From Histoplasma ohiense (taxonomy: Eukaryota > Ascomycota > Eurotiomycetes > Onygenales > Ajellomycetaceae): a stretch of DNA of 64,000 nt. The translations under genes were made by a program, and so were the position numbers. The DNA lies in contig JAEVHH010000007.1 in NCBI GenBank assembly GCA_017607445.1, forward strand, positions 620,001-684,000, given 5' to 3'. The notes under the pieces are model-generated. The model searched no databases. It worked only from the letters and a program-made list of their open reading frames with translations, and was not told the origin of the DNA. Of this stretch, positions 1-11,789 are shown piece after piece. Each line of letters starts with the position of its first letter. The stretch's first letter is position 1.

Positions 1-217
1 ATGATGGAACGTTCTAGAGTCGGCGGAAGATATAATATATTAGCCTTGCGCACCATTTTTTTTTTTCGGGTTTCAAGTAGACATGCGGAGGAAGGGGGAA
101 TTGTAGCATACCAACTGAAATCCCGGGGCCGCCTTGGGGTTCATCGGAGGGGATTAGCCGCACTTCATTTTTGCTAGTACTCGTGGCATTGGTTTCATCT
201 TTGGCAGGAGGCGACAT
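1..217 (-). CDS. 5' end of an unidentified gene running off the left edge
   Basis: A minus-strand ATG at 217 opens a reading frame beginning MSPPAKDETNATSTS. The first exon appears to end at 112, where a GTATGC donor follows. A 98-base intron then contains a GGCTAAT branch-like sequence about 28 bases before a CTCTAG acceptor (positions 14-15). Exon 2 would begin at base 13 and leave the window. Without splicing the frame stops at 14 after 67 residues. Only about 39 residues are visible; they are polar and Ser/Thr/Pro-rich, with no motif I recognise. The intron signals are good; the gene's identity is unknown. Confidence 0.45.
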
Positions 218-1207
218 GTTGGTAGCTTATGGGAGTTTCGAGAGGGCGTTATAGGTTTCTAGGGCGGAGAGCAAAGAGGATCCTCTGGGATGAGGGGGAT
301 TCGGGTCTTCTATATATGTGCACAAGAGGGAGTTTAGTACCGGCTGGTTTTGCCTGGAGATGCTCAAGAAAGAGGGGAGCTGCCATGAGAGGCACGCAAA
401 CAGAAGAAGCGGGACATACCGTATCGCGATTGATAATCAGGTTGGGAGAGGTAGAGCAGAGAGTGTTGCGGCGACAGTGGTGGTAAGATAGTAGTTATGA
501 CTATAATCTTTGACAGCAACAAGCCAGGCAGATGCGGTTTGGCGGGATCCATCCACGGCGCCAGTGACTTCACGTGACAGAATACGTATCTGGTTACCGG
601 CGAAGGTAACTTTGCCCTGTGCTGGCTGGCTGTCCATGGTTCACAGAGCTCTGTAGCACTGTTTCTCTGTACCGTCCTGTACTGTCCCGTACTGTAGATA
701 CACATTCAGCATCCAACATATGAAACCCGGGGCTGTTGTATTCGCAGCAATGAGGTGCCCGGTCCATTGCCCAACAGCACCTAGAGCCCAGGCCTGGGTC
801 CGCTATTGTTAGTTAAAGAGTTTGGTTGAACCCCCGCCGGTTCTCCTGATCTCCTGCCATCCATCTGGGCCGTGCGCTTCGATCTGGAGTTGTTGTCCCG
901 ATTCGATGTTGATCTAGTCCAGATCAGTAGAGAAGATAAGCAACTAATGAGCAGTTCAGCATCCCCCAACCAAGACTGGGCGTGGTCATGCCATGCCGTC
1001 TTTCGGCCACCGAATCCTGATCAACGCTCTCGGTTGATCATCAACATTTTCTAAATATCCCACCCAACACAACCCACCCTTTCGCAGCAACGCATCACCA
1101 ACTTCGCTCGTCTTGCTGACCCGGGCACCCTCCCAGGTACATGTACTGTACAATGCTCTATCATTTCCTATGGTCGCACTATCCGATCCCCTGATTTGTC
1201 CTGCGCC
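218..1207. promoter_or_regulatory. Divergent spacer between the left-edge gene and SMP3
   Basis: About 1 kb separates two divergently transcribed genes and should hold both promoters. Short ORFs occur on both strands (for example 364-705 on the minus strand) but their translations resemble no protein I know. Pyrimidine-rich sequence and GCAGCAACGCATCACC lie just before SMP3. No specific factor site is claimed. Confidence 0.4.
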
Positions 1208-3485
1208 ATGTTCAGACGAACATACCTGCTTCTCCTCGTGGTTCGCATCTACTTTGCCTTCTCACCCAGCTATCTCCACCCCGATGAGAACTTCCAGGGC
1301 CCGGAGATTTTTGCTGGTATGAACCTCCCCTTTAGTGGGCTTCCACTTCATCTCTCGGATTTGACGCAAGGCATCTTTGTTTTATTTTGACATCAAAGCG
1401 ATTGCAAATGCGCCAAGAACTTGTATTGATCAAAATAAAAATGTCTTAACCGCCACTTGCTGTCGTCTCCGCTACCAGATTCCCCCTTTTTTCGCCAGCG
1501 TCCATTGATTGAATTTACAATATCAGACAAAGTCTACAATAGGCCGCTAACAATCGAACTCTTGCAGGTCAAATCTTCAACTATCCTTCCAATCCAACCT
1601 GGGAATTTACCTCAGACCGTCCTATTCGGAGCGTTTTCCCGCTATGGCTTTTCTACGGCGTACCCATGACGCTCCTGAAGTGGCTATGGGCGGAAGATAG
1701 GACTGGAAATACTCCGCCGGAACTGATATACTATGTCCTGCGCGGGAGCATGTTTGTTCTGAGCTTTGTTATGGAGGACTGGGCGATCCATGAGTTGGTG
1801 GCATCATCTTCACGACTCCGTCGCCAGACAGTCGTCCTGGTGGCATCCTCCTATGTTACCTGGACTTTCCAGACACATACCTTCTCGAATTCGTTGGAGA
1901 CGTTGCTTGTCGTGTGGAGCTTAGTTTTGATACAACGCATTCTCGAAAACAAGGTACGCAAATATATATATATATAAATATATAAATGCACTCAATTCGT
2001 TCATTGCAACAAATAATGCTGACACCCTGCTCCCATAGCAAAATTCATCTATCTTCGCATGTGTGGTCTTATCCTTCCTGCTTGTCGTGGGGGTTTTTAA
2101 TAGAATAACTTTTCCAGCATTTGTTTTGATACCCGGCCTTCGATTGGTCCCCCATTTCCTTCGCAAGTATGTAATGCCCCCTTTTTTTTGTCCGTGCAAT
2201 ACAACCAGTTCCTGTCGGCCTGATGCACTGACCTTACACATGCAGACCGCTTTCGCTTCTAACAGTCATTGTTTTCGGCCTCATATCTTGCTTCATCGCC
2301 ATCTTCACAGACACAAATTTCTACAGCGCATCCGTAACATCCCTTTCCGACGTTTTCCACAACCCAATTATTACACCCCTCAACAACCTGTTCTACAACT
2401 CCGACGTTTCAAACCTCGCTAACCATGGCCTCCATCCGCGCTACAATCACTTCCTTGTCAACCTACCCCAACTCCTTGGTCCCATCTACCTCCTCTTACT
2501 CTACTCCTTCATATCCTCAAGTTTCCGCTCGTTCTTCTCCCTCCGGAACCTCCGTGCCATCTCAGCCCTTTCAGCAACAGTTCTCCTCTCCATTTTCCCC
2601 CACCAAGAACCCCGCTTCCTCATCCCCTGCGTTGCCCTTCTCCTAACCTGTTTTCGTCCCCCTCGCTCCCGCTTCTTCCTAGCATCCTGGGTCCTCTTCA
2701 ATGCTGCCCTAGGTATCCTCATGGGCATCTATCACCAAGGCGGGGTGATCCCAGCACAACTCCACCTACCCACCCTCCTCGCCAACTCAACCGCGCCGCT
2801 GACTTCCTCCCCGGGATCAGGGGGGATGAATTCTAAACCAGACAACTCAATGCCGATACGAATGCCCAGCGGCACTGTCACCGCTTTCTGGTGGAAAACC
2901 TATCCCCCACCTTCTTGGATGCTAGGTGATCTGAGCAATACTAGCGTCCCACATCTTACTTTCTCCAGCATCTCCACCATTGACCTGATGGGTATTCCTG
3001 GCCCGGAGATGATGGAGAGACTCGAACGATCTGTCCCGAAATGCGATAGCGATCGCAAGCCTGCTGCCAAGCGTAACCACCAGCACCAACAGCTGGATCC
3101 CAATGCGGGTAATGATGATAGCGCGGTGAACAGTAACAATAATTATAACAATAATAAAGTCACAATCCAACACGACAACCCAACCCTCCTCATCGCGCCG
3201 AACTCGAATACATTTCTGGATAGATATGTTGCTGTCCGTACTGGTTCTGCGTCCGCTGCAGATGCGGATGCGGTTGCAGACAGGACAAATGAGAACGAGG
3301 AAAGGGATAGGGGAAGCCTGCACTCCTTGCAACTGCACCTCCTTTGGTCATATGCGCGCCATTTGAATCTGGATGATATGGATTTTGGCGAGGATGGAGT
3401 GTGGCCGACGCTGAAGCGGGTAGTTGGGAGGAGGGGTTTGAATGTTTGGTTGGTGCGGAGGCGAGGATGTTTGGATGGAAACTGA
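1208..3485 (+). CDS. SMP3: GPI mannosyltransferase 4 (alpha-1,2-mannosyltransferase, GT22)
   Basis: Adds the fourth mannose to the GPI-anchor core in the ER membrane, using dolichyl-phosphate mannose; essential in yeast. Proposed exons are 1208-1316, 1568-1953, 2039-2166 and 2246-3485, in phase throughout, giving 620 residues. The GT22 signature HPDENFQGPE lies at residues 24-33, followed by several hydrophobic membrane segments. The second conserved GT22 motif, HQEPRFL, is at 327-333, and WWKTYPPP lies near residue 424. Donors and acceptors are GTATGA/GCAG, GTACGC/ATAG and GTATGT/GCAG. Intron 2 carries a short TA repeat. An Asn/Gln-rich stretch at about residues 475-515 looks like a lineage-specific low-complexity insertion in the lumenal C-terminal part. 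Family assignment is firm; exon borders are inferred from frame, splice signals and family pattern. Confidence 0.9.
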
Positions 3486-3539
3486 ATTTTGGCTGTTTCT
3501 TCTCCTTCGTTTCGTATCGTTTTTGATTTTTTTTTCTTT

Positions 3540-3573
<34 letters not shown>

Positions 3574-4069
3574 GAATGGATTTAATATTGAACCGGAGGG
3601 AATTTATTGATCAGTATAATTTTTCTATTTTTTTTTTTTTCGTTCATCCCTCCCTATTTGCTTTTTGGGTTTGCTACCAGCGAGGGATAGATATATACTT
3701 GGATCAGAAGGAGCACTCTGTGTTATCAGTCAGTGTTGTTCCAGGTAATACCCAACAGTGTTTCTTTATCTTTCTATATCTTTCAGTTTTCGCTTGGATA
3801 CCTTTTTTGCCCTTTAATTCTCCCCTTTTTGTTTTAAATCTTTTTCTTTCTTTTTAATTTTTTTTTGTTAAGAGTTGTTGTAAGTGGATTTCAGTGTCTT
3901 TGGCCTCCTGTTTGAAATGCTTCTTAGTTTTAGCTTGTTGCACTTCATTCACCCCTCAAAAATTTCTCTCTCAGAATAACACTTGACTAGTCAAAACATC
4001 AGGGACACTGGGAGCCACACAATAAAGCTGGAATAACGATAGGCCGGTGGACAAGCATAAACCACCTGC
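3486..4069. other. SMP3 3' region with 32-base poly(T) tract
   Basis: T-rich downstream sequence with an uninterrupted run of 32 T at 3541-3572 and further short T tracts to 3870. This is probably the SMP3 3' untranslated region and terminator. The final 100 bases precede the broken P450 and contain no ATG or membrane anchor in its frame. Confidence 0.45.
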
Positions 4070-5636
4070 TACCCCCGGGCTCACAAACCGCATCCTATCC
4101 TGGGAAACCTGAAAGATTTCCCACCGGATGGCGTGCCTGAATACCAGCATTGGCTGAAGCACAAGGACCTCTATGGCGGCATCAGTTCCGTGACGGTTCT
4201 GGGCTTGACGCTCGTCGTCATCCATGACAGGAAAACGGCGCATGAACTGCTGGAGCAGACGTCGAGCAAGACGTCCGGACGGCCCACGATGGTCATGGCA
4301 AACAAGCTGTGCGGCTACGAGTCTATTGTCCTCTGTCAGAGCTACACACCCACTTTCCGTCGCTATCGCAAGTATCTGCATCGGGAGCTTGGTACCAAGG
4401 TGTCCGCGGCGCAGTTCCGTAGTGTCCAGGAGATCGAGGTGAGCCGACAGCTTGTGCGGGCGCTGAATGAGCCCGGGAAATGGCTGGAGCGAAGGGGGGA
4501 AAGGGGGTGGGATCAGGGATTTGCGTATACTAAAATCAAGGTCAGTGCCGCTGCAGCTACTGTCTTGAAAACGGCATACGGCTACACCATCGAGCCGCAT
4601 AGGCCTGATCCCTTGGTTGACCTGATTGATAAAATGATGACGGAGTTTTCCCTCGCGGCTGTGCCCATGGCTTGGGCCGTTGATATTATTCCCGCCCTCC
4701 GCTATCTTCCGGAGAATTTCCCTGGCGCCACGTTCAAGAACACAGCGCGTAGGTGGAAAAAGTCCATCCTGGACTCTGCGTACATCCCGTACCGATTTGT
4801 CCGCCGTCAAATGGCTGGTGACCACACCAACCAGCCTTCATACGTATCAAAACTGGTCCAGCAACTCAGGGGGGGTGAGGACGCTAAGTTGGAGCACGAA
4901 GATGAGCAGGCTATCATCTGGACAGCAGCCAGTTTATACGGCGCTGCCGCGGATACTACGATAATCACCCTCACCATATTTACACTGGCCATGATCAAGT
5001 TCCCCCACGTGCAGCGTAAAGCGCAGGAGGAGATCGATCGCGTCGTCGGCACGGACCGCCTCCCAAACTTCGACGACCGCAGCCAACTGCCATTCATTGA
5101 CGCCCTGGTCAAAGAGGCCGTGAGATGGTGGCCCATTGCGCCCATGGGCTTCCCGCACACGGCCACGACGGAGGACGTCGTGCACAACGACCTGCATATC
5201 CCGCAGGGCTCACTCCTCCTCCCGGCCTTCTGGTGGTTCCTGCACGACCCGGACGTCTATGCCGGGCCGGAAGCGTTTGATCCAGACCGCTTCCTCGCGC
5301 CGCGCTACGAGCCCGATCCCACGGCGGACGCCTTCGGTTATGGCCGCAGGGTATGCCCTGGCCGGTTCCTTGCGGACGCCAGCCTCTACCTGACCATCGC
5401 GCAGTTTGTTGGCTGCTTTCAACATGCGCAAGGCGGTGGGCGAAGATGGCAGGGAGATCGAGGTCGATGTCCGGCCGAGGCTGGGCATTCTGACGTATCC
5501 GACCAAGTTCGATTTTCGAATTGAGCCGAGGAGCGAGAGACATGTGCAGTTGATTAGGCAGTTGGAGCGACGGTACCCTTGGGAACCTAGCGATGCAGAG
5601 CTCCTGGAGAGCGTGGATGATTTCGAGGCTGGGTAG
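4070..5636 (+). pseudogene. Cytochrome P450 (CYP64/OrdA-like), frameshifted at both ends
   Basis: Encodes most of a fungal microsomal P450 resembling the O-methylsterigmatocystin oxidoreductase group of monooxygenases. The central frame (4082-5407) holds HPILGNLKDFP, an I-helix reading GAAADTT, the ExxR motif KEAVRW, and the heme ligand motif FGYGRRVCPGR with its cysteine. Two breaks are visible. The proline-rich hinge LLPPG lies in another frame just upstream (4066-4083), offset by one base. After AQF at 5407 the expected C-terminus (LAAFNMRKAVGED to the stop at 5636) continues in a shifted frame, as if one base were added near 5405-5411. No ATG plus N-terminal signal anchor was found before the hinge. 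Either a recently decayed gene or an assembly with two indels. Substrate unknown. Confidence 0.7.
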
Positions 5637-6652
5637 GAGTAACTCCCGCAAGCCTAGACGTAAATGTATTATGTGTAATGCGGTGTAATGAATAATCCCC
5701 TAGATTTCCTAGTTTGCGGGAAGAAAGAAAAGGAAAATGAGGAGATAGTGCAAATGTTTAATATACAACCGTGGTACGATGAATTGTGCTCCCTCTGTTT
5801 TTCTAAGACGGTAGTCATCAAACACCTGGTTGTGTTTAGCTTTTTATATCGGATTACGATTTCTTATCCTCTCATTTTTTCTTTCTTTTTGGATTTTCTG
5901 TTATAATGGCTAAGAAGCAGGTAACCCGTTTACTATCTAGGCTCTAATGTACATGTACATACATCAGGGATGCGTTTAAGAGTGAACGAAACGTAAAAAA
6001 CCAGCGTTGCGAAGAAAGATGGGAAAATCCCTTAGTAAATCAACGTAAGCTTGAGAAGTGAAGCGATTGGCAAATGTCCATACACATCCAGTCGAGAGTG
6101 AATATAGCATTTAACTCACGCAATTGAGATCGGGTGTCTTAAGCTTACAAGAAGAAGAGTTGGAAGGTTTATCTCCACTATTACTTTGTCTCTTTGCCGC
6201 CCTTCCGCGTTGGCCACAGGTGGACGAAATTTGCGAGATTCGGGGCTAAGTTCTCATACAGAGTGACGGCCGCGTGTTGGTAGGGCTGCTATGAAGGGCC
6301 TCATCCCAAGTTCACAGTCTATAGAAATAGGTGTACAGTGTGGCGGCGATTCCCCGGCCCTGTTGAGTGTACTGCGAGACTCAGAATCCGACATAGCGTG
6401 CTGTCAATTACCCCTCCGCACGGAGCGTTGCACGAAATGCGCCAAGCTTTATAAAGAATCTTTGCTTCCTAGCGGAAAGCTGTAGATAGTTTTCGCTTCG
6501 CAAAAACGTTTGCCCCTCCACCCAAGAACGTGGGGAGAGCTAAACCCGCGAGGCGGAAACTGGTAGGTAAATGTCCACCAGGGCGTGAATATAACGGAAA
6601 ATATATATCCCCAGCTACGGTATATAGGGATATTCTGGAGGTTTTTGAAGAT
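5637..6652. other. Convergent spacer between P450 relic and BET5
   Basis: About 1 kb, AT-rich near 5700-5900 and 6590-6650. It should contain the two 3' ends. A short ORF at 6291-6485 has no recognisable product. No repeat or RNA gene was identified. Confidence 0.4.
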
Positions 6653-7492
6653 TTATGCTAATACCTGAGTCTAAAGGATTGCGCAACGTTAGTCTACTTG
6701 TCTCAAAACAAGTAATGGTCGAAATGGAATACACATACCACGAACTGTTGTAGGGACTCCTCGAATAGCTCGTTATTGACACCGATGCCACCTGGATGTT
6801 CGATGGGGGATAGAGGGTTTTTGACAACTGGAAAATGGTAACAGGTTTTAAGTCAGTAACTACTGTTGTGTATTATATATATTTGCCTAAATATATAATA
6901 TTATAGAATGGAAGAGGTGATGGTCAAGGGTGCACGAACCGTATTCCACATATAAATTGACATATATCTGCTGTAGCGCTGGTCGCATGCTACCAGACTT
7001 GACGTCTGTAAGCATGATAAACTTGATATTCGTGGGTGTTTCGTAGTAATGCAGCTTGTATTGGCTTGTTCGGTAACAGATGAAGCTATGGAGACGGATC
7101 CGGTCAGCATGATTCCTGATTGCCCAAATGCCCAGGAGTCATTTTTTCTTTCGCATACTTGTCATCATCGCCTCCCAGCTTGCGCACCATATTCCGTAGT
7201 GAGAATACGGTGCCGAATATCAGCTTAGCATCATCTTCTGCAGTCAGGCTTTGGCGGGAGGGTATGGACGAGGGCATGCCATTGCTGGCGGAGGTGGGTT
7301 CTGAGGAGGGTCGGGAGGACCTTGAAGTTGTGGAGGTCGGCCGTGGGAGCCAGCGGCGCTTGTAGATGCATTCCGCTGCATTGGGTAGAGAGGATCTAGG
7401 TGTTAGCACGGCAAGTTGTTGAACAGAGTATACGATAAGGGCATATAAAACGAACCGTGGCGGTCGAAGATGTAGAAAGAATACACAACCAT
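6653..7492 (-). CDS. BET5: TRAPP complex subunit 1 (Bet5)
   Basis: Small core subunit of the TRAPP tethering complexes, which activate Rab1/Ypt1 in ER-to-Golgi traffic. No single ORF shows it; the product appears only after joining five exons: 7456-7492, 7159-7375, 6940-7085, 6739-6827 and 6653-6670, giving 168 residues, close to the yeast length. It starts MVVYSFYIFDRH and continues AECIYKRRWLP, both typical of Bet5. The longin-fold part includes FICYRTSQYKLHYYETPT, then SGSMRPALQQIYVNLYVEY and VVKNPLSP. Residues 25-45 form a Ser-rich loop. Two introns use GTTCGT donors rather than GTATGT. The last coding exon is only 18 bases (VTQVLA region) and is the least certain part. Phases agree across all joins. 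Confidence 0.85.
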
Positions 7493-8479
7493 GATCGTCA
7501 CGAGATCGTGATGGAGATGTCAATTGCTTGATATTGCCTAGATATTAGGAAAGAAGGCAAATACAAGATGTACTGTGGATTATGAGGATCGGAGGATGCA
7601 GGACGCTAATATGTACTTGGTAGTTGGGGGATTCTTTTGTATTTAATTCCGCTGGTATTTGGACATATCGTGTGCGCCCCAGGAGGTTGAGGATGGAGGA
7701 TGTGGGCATCATACGGGTATTCCGTGGAACTAAATTCCCCAGGAGGCTGCTTCCACATCCACAGCAGAGACCCATTATTGCCACAGAATATTATCCACTT
7801 TAAAGAGCATACATTTTTAAATTCTATTACATCCGTACTATACTGGGAGTTGTAAAATATATCCATACCACTTAATATAGTATTTATATCTGATATAGTG
7901 TTGGAGATGTGCATGTTTACCGTAGGCATCTCACAGGCATTTACTCCATACTACATTTTCTGTTCCATCTTTTTCTTTTCACCAATATTTCACTTATAAT
8001 AATTTGATAATCCACCACCTAGCACCTCCCACAACAGCCCTGCGTTGAAGAATGGTGCAAGTACAGTATCTGATGAGAACGCACTTCAAAACGAGGTGAA
8101 TGAACTGCAAACTGTGTACTGTTTCGACGTTAGCGAAGGAAATGCAGTTGGTCCTTGCTACCTAGGATCTTGTCCGCAGCACGGGGCAGAAGCAGCGACT
8201 TCGAGACCAGCTTTCTTGACCGTCGGTGGTCGTCCCAAATTCTCGGGAAGCCCAACCCAATTAAGCGTGCTCCGAACTGGAGAGACATGGTGAAAGAAAA
8301 AGGGCCGAGAGATATTGTCGCCATCGCCTGCTATCATCTTCACGGGGAATGAAAACAGTACATTGGACTGATACTGGGCTCCGTGGGGTTGAAACTCAAC
8401 AGACGCAATCTGTCAGCTCCAATGGCCAAGACTTGTATGTGGCCCGTGACGTTTTGAGCCGAGCTGCTGACATACACAG

Positions 8480-8511
8480 TGTATGTATGTATGTATGTAG
8501 GTATGTATGTA
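8480..8511. repeat. (GTAT)n microsatellite
   Basis: About seven to eight units of GTAT with one G interruption, followed by GTACAGTAC. Simple sequence repeat in intergenic DNA. Confidence 0.85.
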
Positions 8512-8579
8512 CAGTACTTCTGTTTGTTGGGCCCTTATAGCTGCCCAGGCGGCCCTCCACCGCACGTGATTATTACCCC

Positions 8580-8599
8580 TATCCATGGATCCATGGATA
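8580..8599. repeat. 20-base perfect palindrome
   Basis: TATCCATGGATCCATGGATA reads identically on both strands with no spacer. It is made of two overlapping ATCCATGGAT units. Function unknown. Confidence 0.8.
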
Positions 8600-10188
8600 T
8601 AGTTAGCTAGCGACCACACAATGAGAAGATTAACCATCCCACAACTTCAGGCTCATATGTAACGGTTGGCTAGCACAAACATTGCCGACCCCGACAGATA
8701 AAACTGATCTTGTCATAGTGAGGTATCGATGGAAGGGGTTTGGCTGGTCCAAACCGGCCATCAGGCGGTAGAACGGCTATTTTCAAAAGATCATCCCGTT
8801 CGGAAAGATATATGATGATTCTGGGGTTTGTTTCATTAGCGGAATATCGAGGGAAATTGACGCATCCAAAGCCATGGTTAAAAATCCATTGCAGCGCCAT
8901 AGCCATCTCAAGTATGACTGTAAACGTCATTGGTCCTTCAATCCCCAGCAGTCTCGACCCAGGCCTAGAATTCTATTCTATTAAAAAGAAATTCCCATCG
9001 CCAATGTCACACACTGGATTCCTCTTGTGATTGGAGCCCATATCAAAACCACTGGCGGCCGGGAAGCACATGTCATAATCGCGTGTAGCGAAATGGTAGC
9101 CGTGTGGATAAGTCCGTGTCATTTGCGTTTGGCACCTCGACTGCATCCCATAGCTAGGACTGGGGCTGTGGCCACGGCTGATTCCCTTTGCAGAGTTTTG
9201 TTGTTCGGAAAGTAACTACTTCCTATATAAATGTAGCATCATGAAATCCAAGTTTATATAGATGCGCTCCCTGGATTCCTGGATTCCGGCGATGGCCTGT
9301 TCACACATCGATATAACGTGATGGTCACTCCGCTTCTCCAAGGGGAAGGGTCAGAAGCCTTGGGATAGATACTACCGTTATCAAAAGATAGCTTGTCAGT
9401 CGGAGCCTTGTAAGGTGTATCCCTGAGGGTTTTGAATCCACACCAAGGCGCTACCAGATGGTCGGACCAACCGTTCGGCCACCGTCGCACACACAAATTG
9501 TAAAGCTGCAAGAGTAGAATTCTCCGTCTCCCATAATCTGCACAGTGAGAGGGGACAAAGGAAGAAAGCCATCAAGAACCACTTAGTAAGCCGGCTAGCG
9601 TGCTCTCTAACCTTCCACCCCGCTTGAAAGTCAACGGGATAGGAAGACAAGCCGCTCAATGGTATGGATACACATGGAATCCTGCTGCTGCTGTGGTCAC
9701 CAATAACGGTGGATTGCCTTTTCCTCGGGCTCGTATCCAGTTCTCGATGCTTCCAAGTCTCAATTGATTCGACGATCTGAATTGTTGTTGGTGGATCTCC
9801 TAGTCTCCCGACCCCTCCAAACCAGGCCGATTGCTTTTTGTTCTAATTTGTTCAAACGTCCGTCTCCTCTCGCTTCAATGAGGAGCGGTTCGCTGCTGCT
9901 CCCATTTCCGTGTCTCGATTTTTAGCCTGGTTCTGCAGAAAACAGAGAAATATCGGGGCTCTCTGCCCCTCGGCGCCCCACATTCAGCCCTGTTGAACTA
10001 CGCTTAGCTCTATTGCCCTTCGACACAATAATCAAGAGCGAGATCAAACCAAACACGGGAACAGTTGGTCACTCACCACGCACGCTTAGACAGACATTGA
10101 AAGACTCTGCGATATTTTTTATTATCCAGTTGGACCTCATCCGCTGAACCAGCTTGTCCTCTGCCACACTCCCCAGCCGCCCTGTTAA

Positions 10189-11758
10189 ATGGACCGAGCC
10201 TCGGCTGCTTCTGAGCGCCAAAGGACGGTGGACGGAGATACCGCAATCGACTGCTCCACGACCCTTGCTGAATCACGCACCTGGTATGTTTCTTTTGCAA
10301 TCCATATTTATATACATCTGTACTTGTAATGCCCAAAGCTCTGTGTGAGTCCAGAAAGCTGGTTGACATTCCTGCACCCTTTTCATAGCTAGCTCCAGTC
10401 TAGCCATGGTGGCATGAGATATGAACCAATATAGCTATCACCACAGCGTCTACGGCTGATGCTGCTCACTTCTTACTGATATTTGAGCTTAATTTAATTT
10501 TATTTTTTTGTTGGTATTGACTGTGAGCTAATATCGGCTTTCCGTTGAAATAAAGGTCTACCACAGCCTCCTATGACAGTCCGCTAAGGCACCATACGAG
10601 AAGCCTTACTGCTCCTCGTCGAGTAAAAGTGCGCCACCCTAACCCTGTCGCTGGCCCTTAACCCTGACAACTGTTTTTGTTGCTCGTTCTGACAGCACGC
10701 CAACTGGACAAGGAAACCCTTAACGCTCGTTCCGAATACACGAATAGCCATGATGATGGCACCGCTGAACATCGCATCAATCAGTACCTCATAAAACAGG
10801 AAATTGGAAGGGGCTCGTTCGGGGCCGTCCATCTTGCAATCGATCAATATGGCCATGAATACGTGAGTGTCTTCTTCATCTTTTATTTGATCGATAATCG
10901 TATGGTAACGATTGGGGATTTTCAAGGCTGTCAAAGAATTTTCTAAATCACGATTGCGAAAGCGAGCTCAATCCCATATCTTGCGCAATCCTCGGGGTGC
11001 CAGACGCCCTGGCACCATCCCCGCCGGTATGGGGTTGAATTCTCCTCTTCACCGCCACCCGTCAGGCCACGAAGACGAAGCGAACAGCAACCCCCTATAT
11101 TTTATTAAGGAGGAGATTGCAATCATGAAAAATCTAAATCACCCTAACCTCGTGGCTTTGTATGAAGTTCTCGACGACCCTACAGAGGACTCGTTATATA
11201 TGGTCATGGAGATGTGTAAAAAGGGTGTCATCATGAAGGTCGGCCTGGGAGAATGCTCAGACCCTTATCAAAACGAAAGCTGTCGTTGCTGGTTTCGGGA
11301 CTTGATCCTGGGAGTGGAGTACCTGCACGCACAGAATATCGTTCACCGAGACATCAAACCAGACAACTGCCTCCTGACTAACGATGACGTGCTAAAAGTT
11401 GTCGATTTTGGCGTGTCTGAGATGTTTCAGAAAGATTCTGACATGTATACCGCGAAGTCGGCAGGATCTCCTGCCTTTCTGCCACCAGAGTTGTGTGTTG
11501 CGAAACATGGAGATATATCCGGCACAGCAGCTGACATCTGGTCCATGGGAGTGACGCTGTACTGCCTCCGCTACGGGCGAATACCATTCGAGAAAGAGAG
11601 CATTTTTGAGCTCTACGAGTCAATCAGGAATGACGAGGTTAAATACGAAAATGAAACAGATGAGGATTTCATAGATTTGATGACAAATATTCTACAAAAG
11701 GATCCTACGAAAAGGATCAAGATGCCTGAGCTCAGAGTGAGTATGACAGTTCTCTCTT

Positions 11759-11789
<31 letters not shown>

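Larger units (their letters stand above)
7493..10188. other. 2.7 kb spacer between divergent BET5 and CaMKK-like gene
   Basis: Both flanking genes start here, so it holds two promoters and 5' leaders. The BET5 side is AT-rich (7780-8000). Short ORFs on both strands (for example 8740-9030 and 9396-9659) match nothing I know. A tetranucleotide repeat and a perfect palindrome are listed separately. The 500 bases before the kinase start are C/T-rich, typical of a long fungal leader. Confidence 0.45.

Noticed and set aside
3971..4825. 284-residue minus-strand ORF
   Set aside because: Antisense to the P450, which carries the family motifs; shadow frame.
9421..9487. tRNA-like sequence on the minus strand with an A-box-like TGGCCGAACGG
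   Set aside because: The B-box region (GGATTCAAAACC) does not form a paired T-stem and no acceptor stem closes; not a functional tRNA gene.
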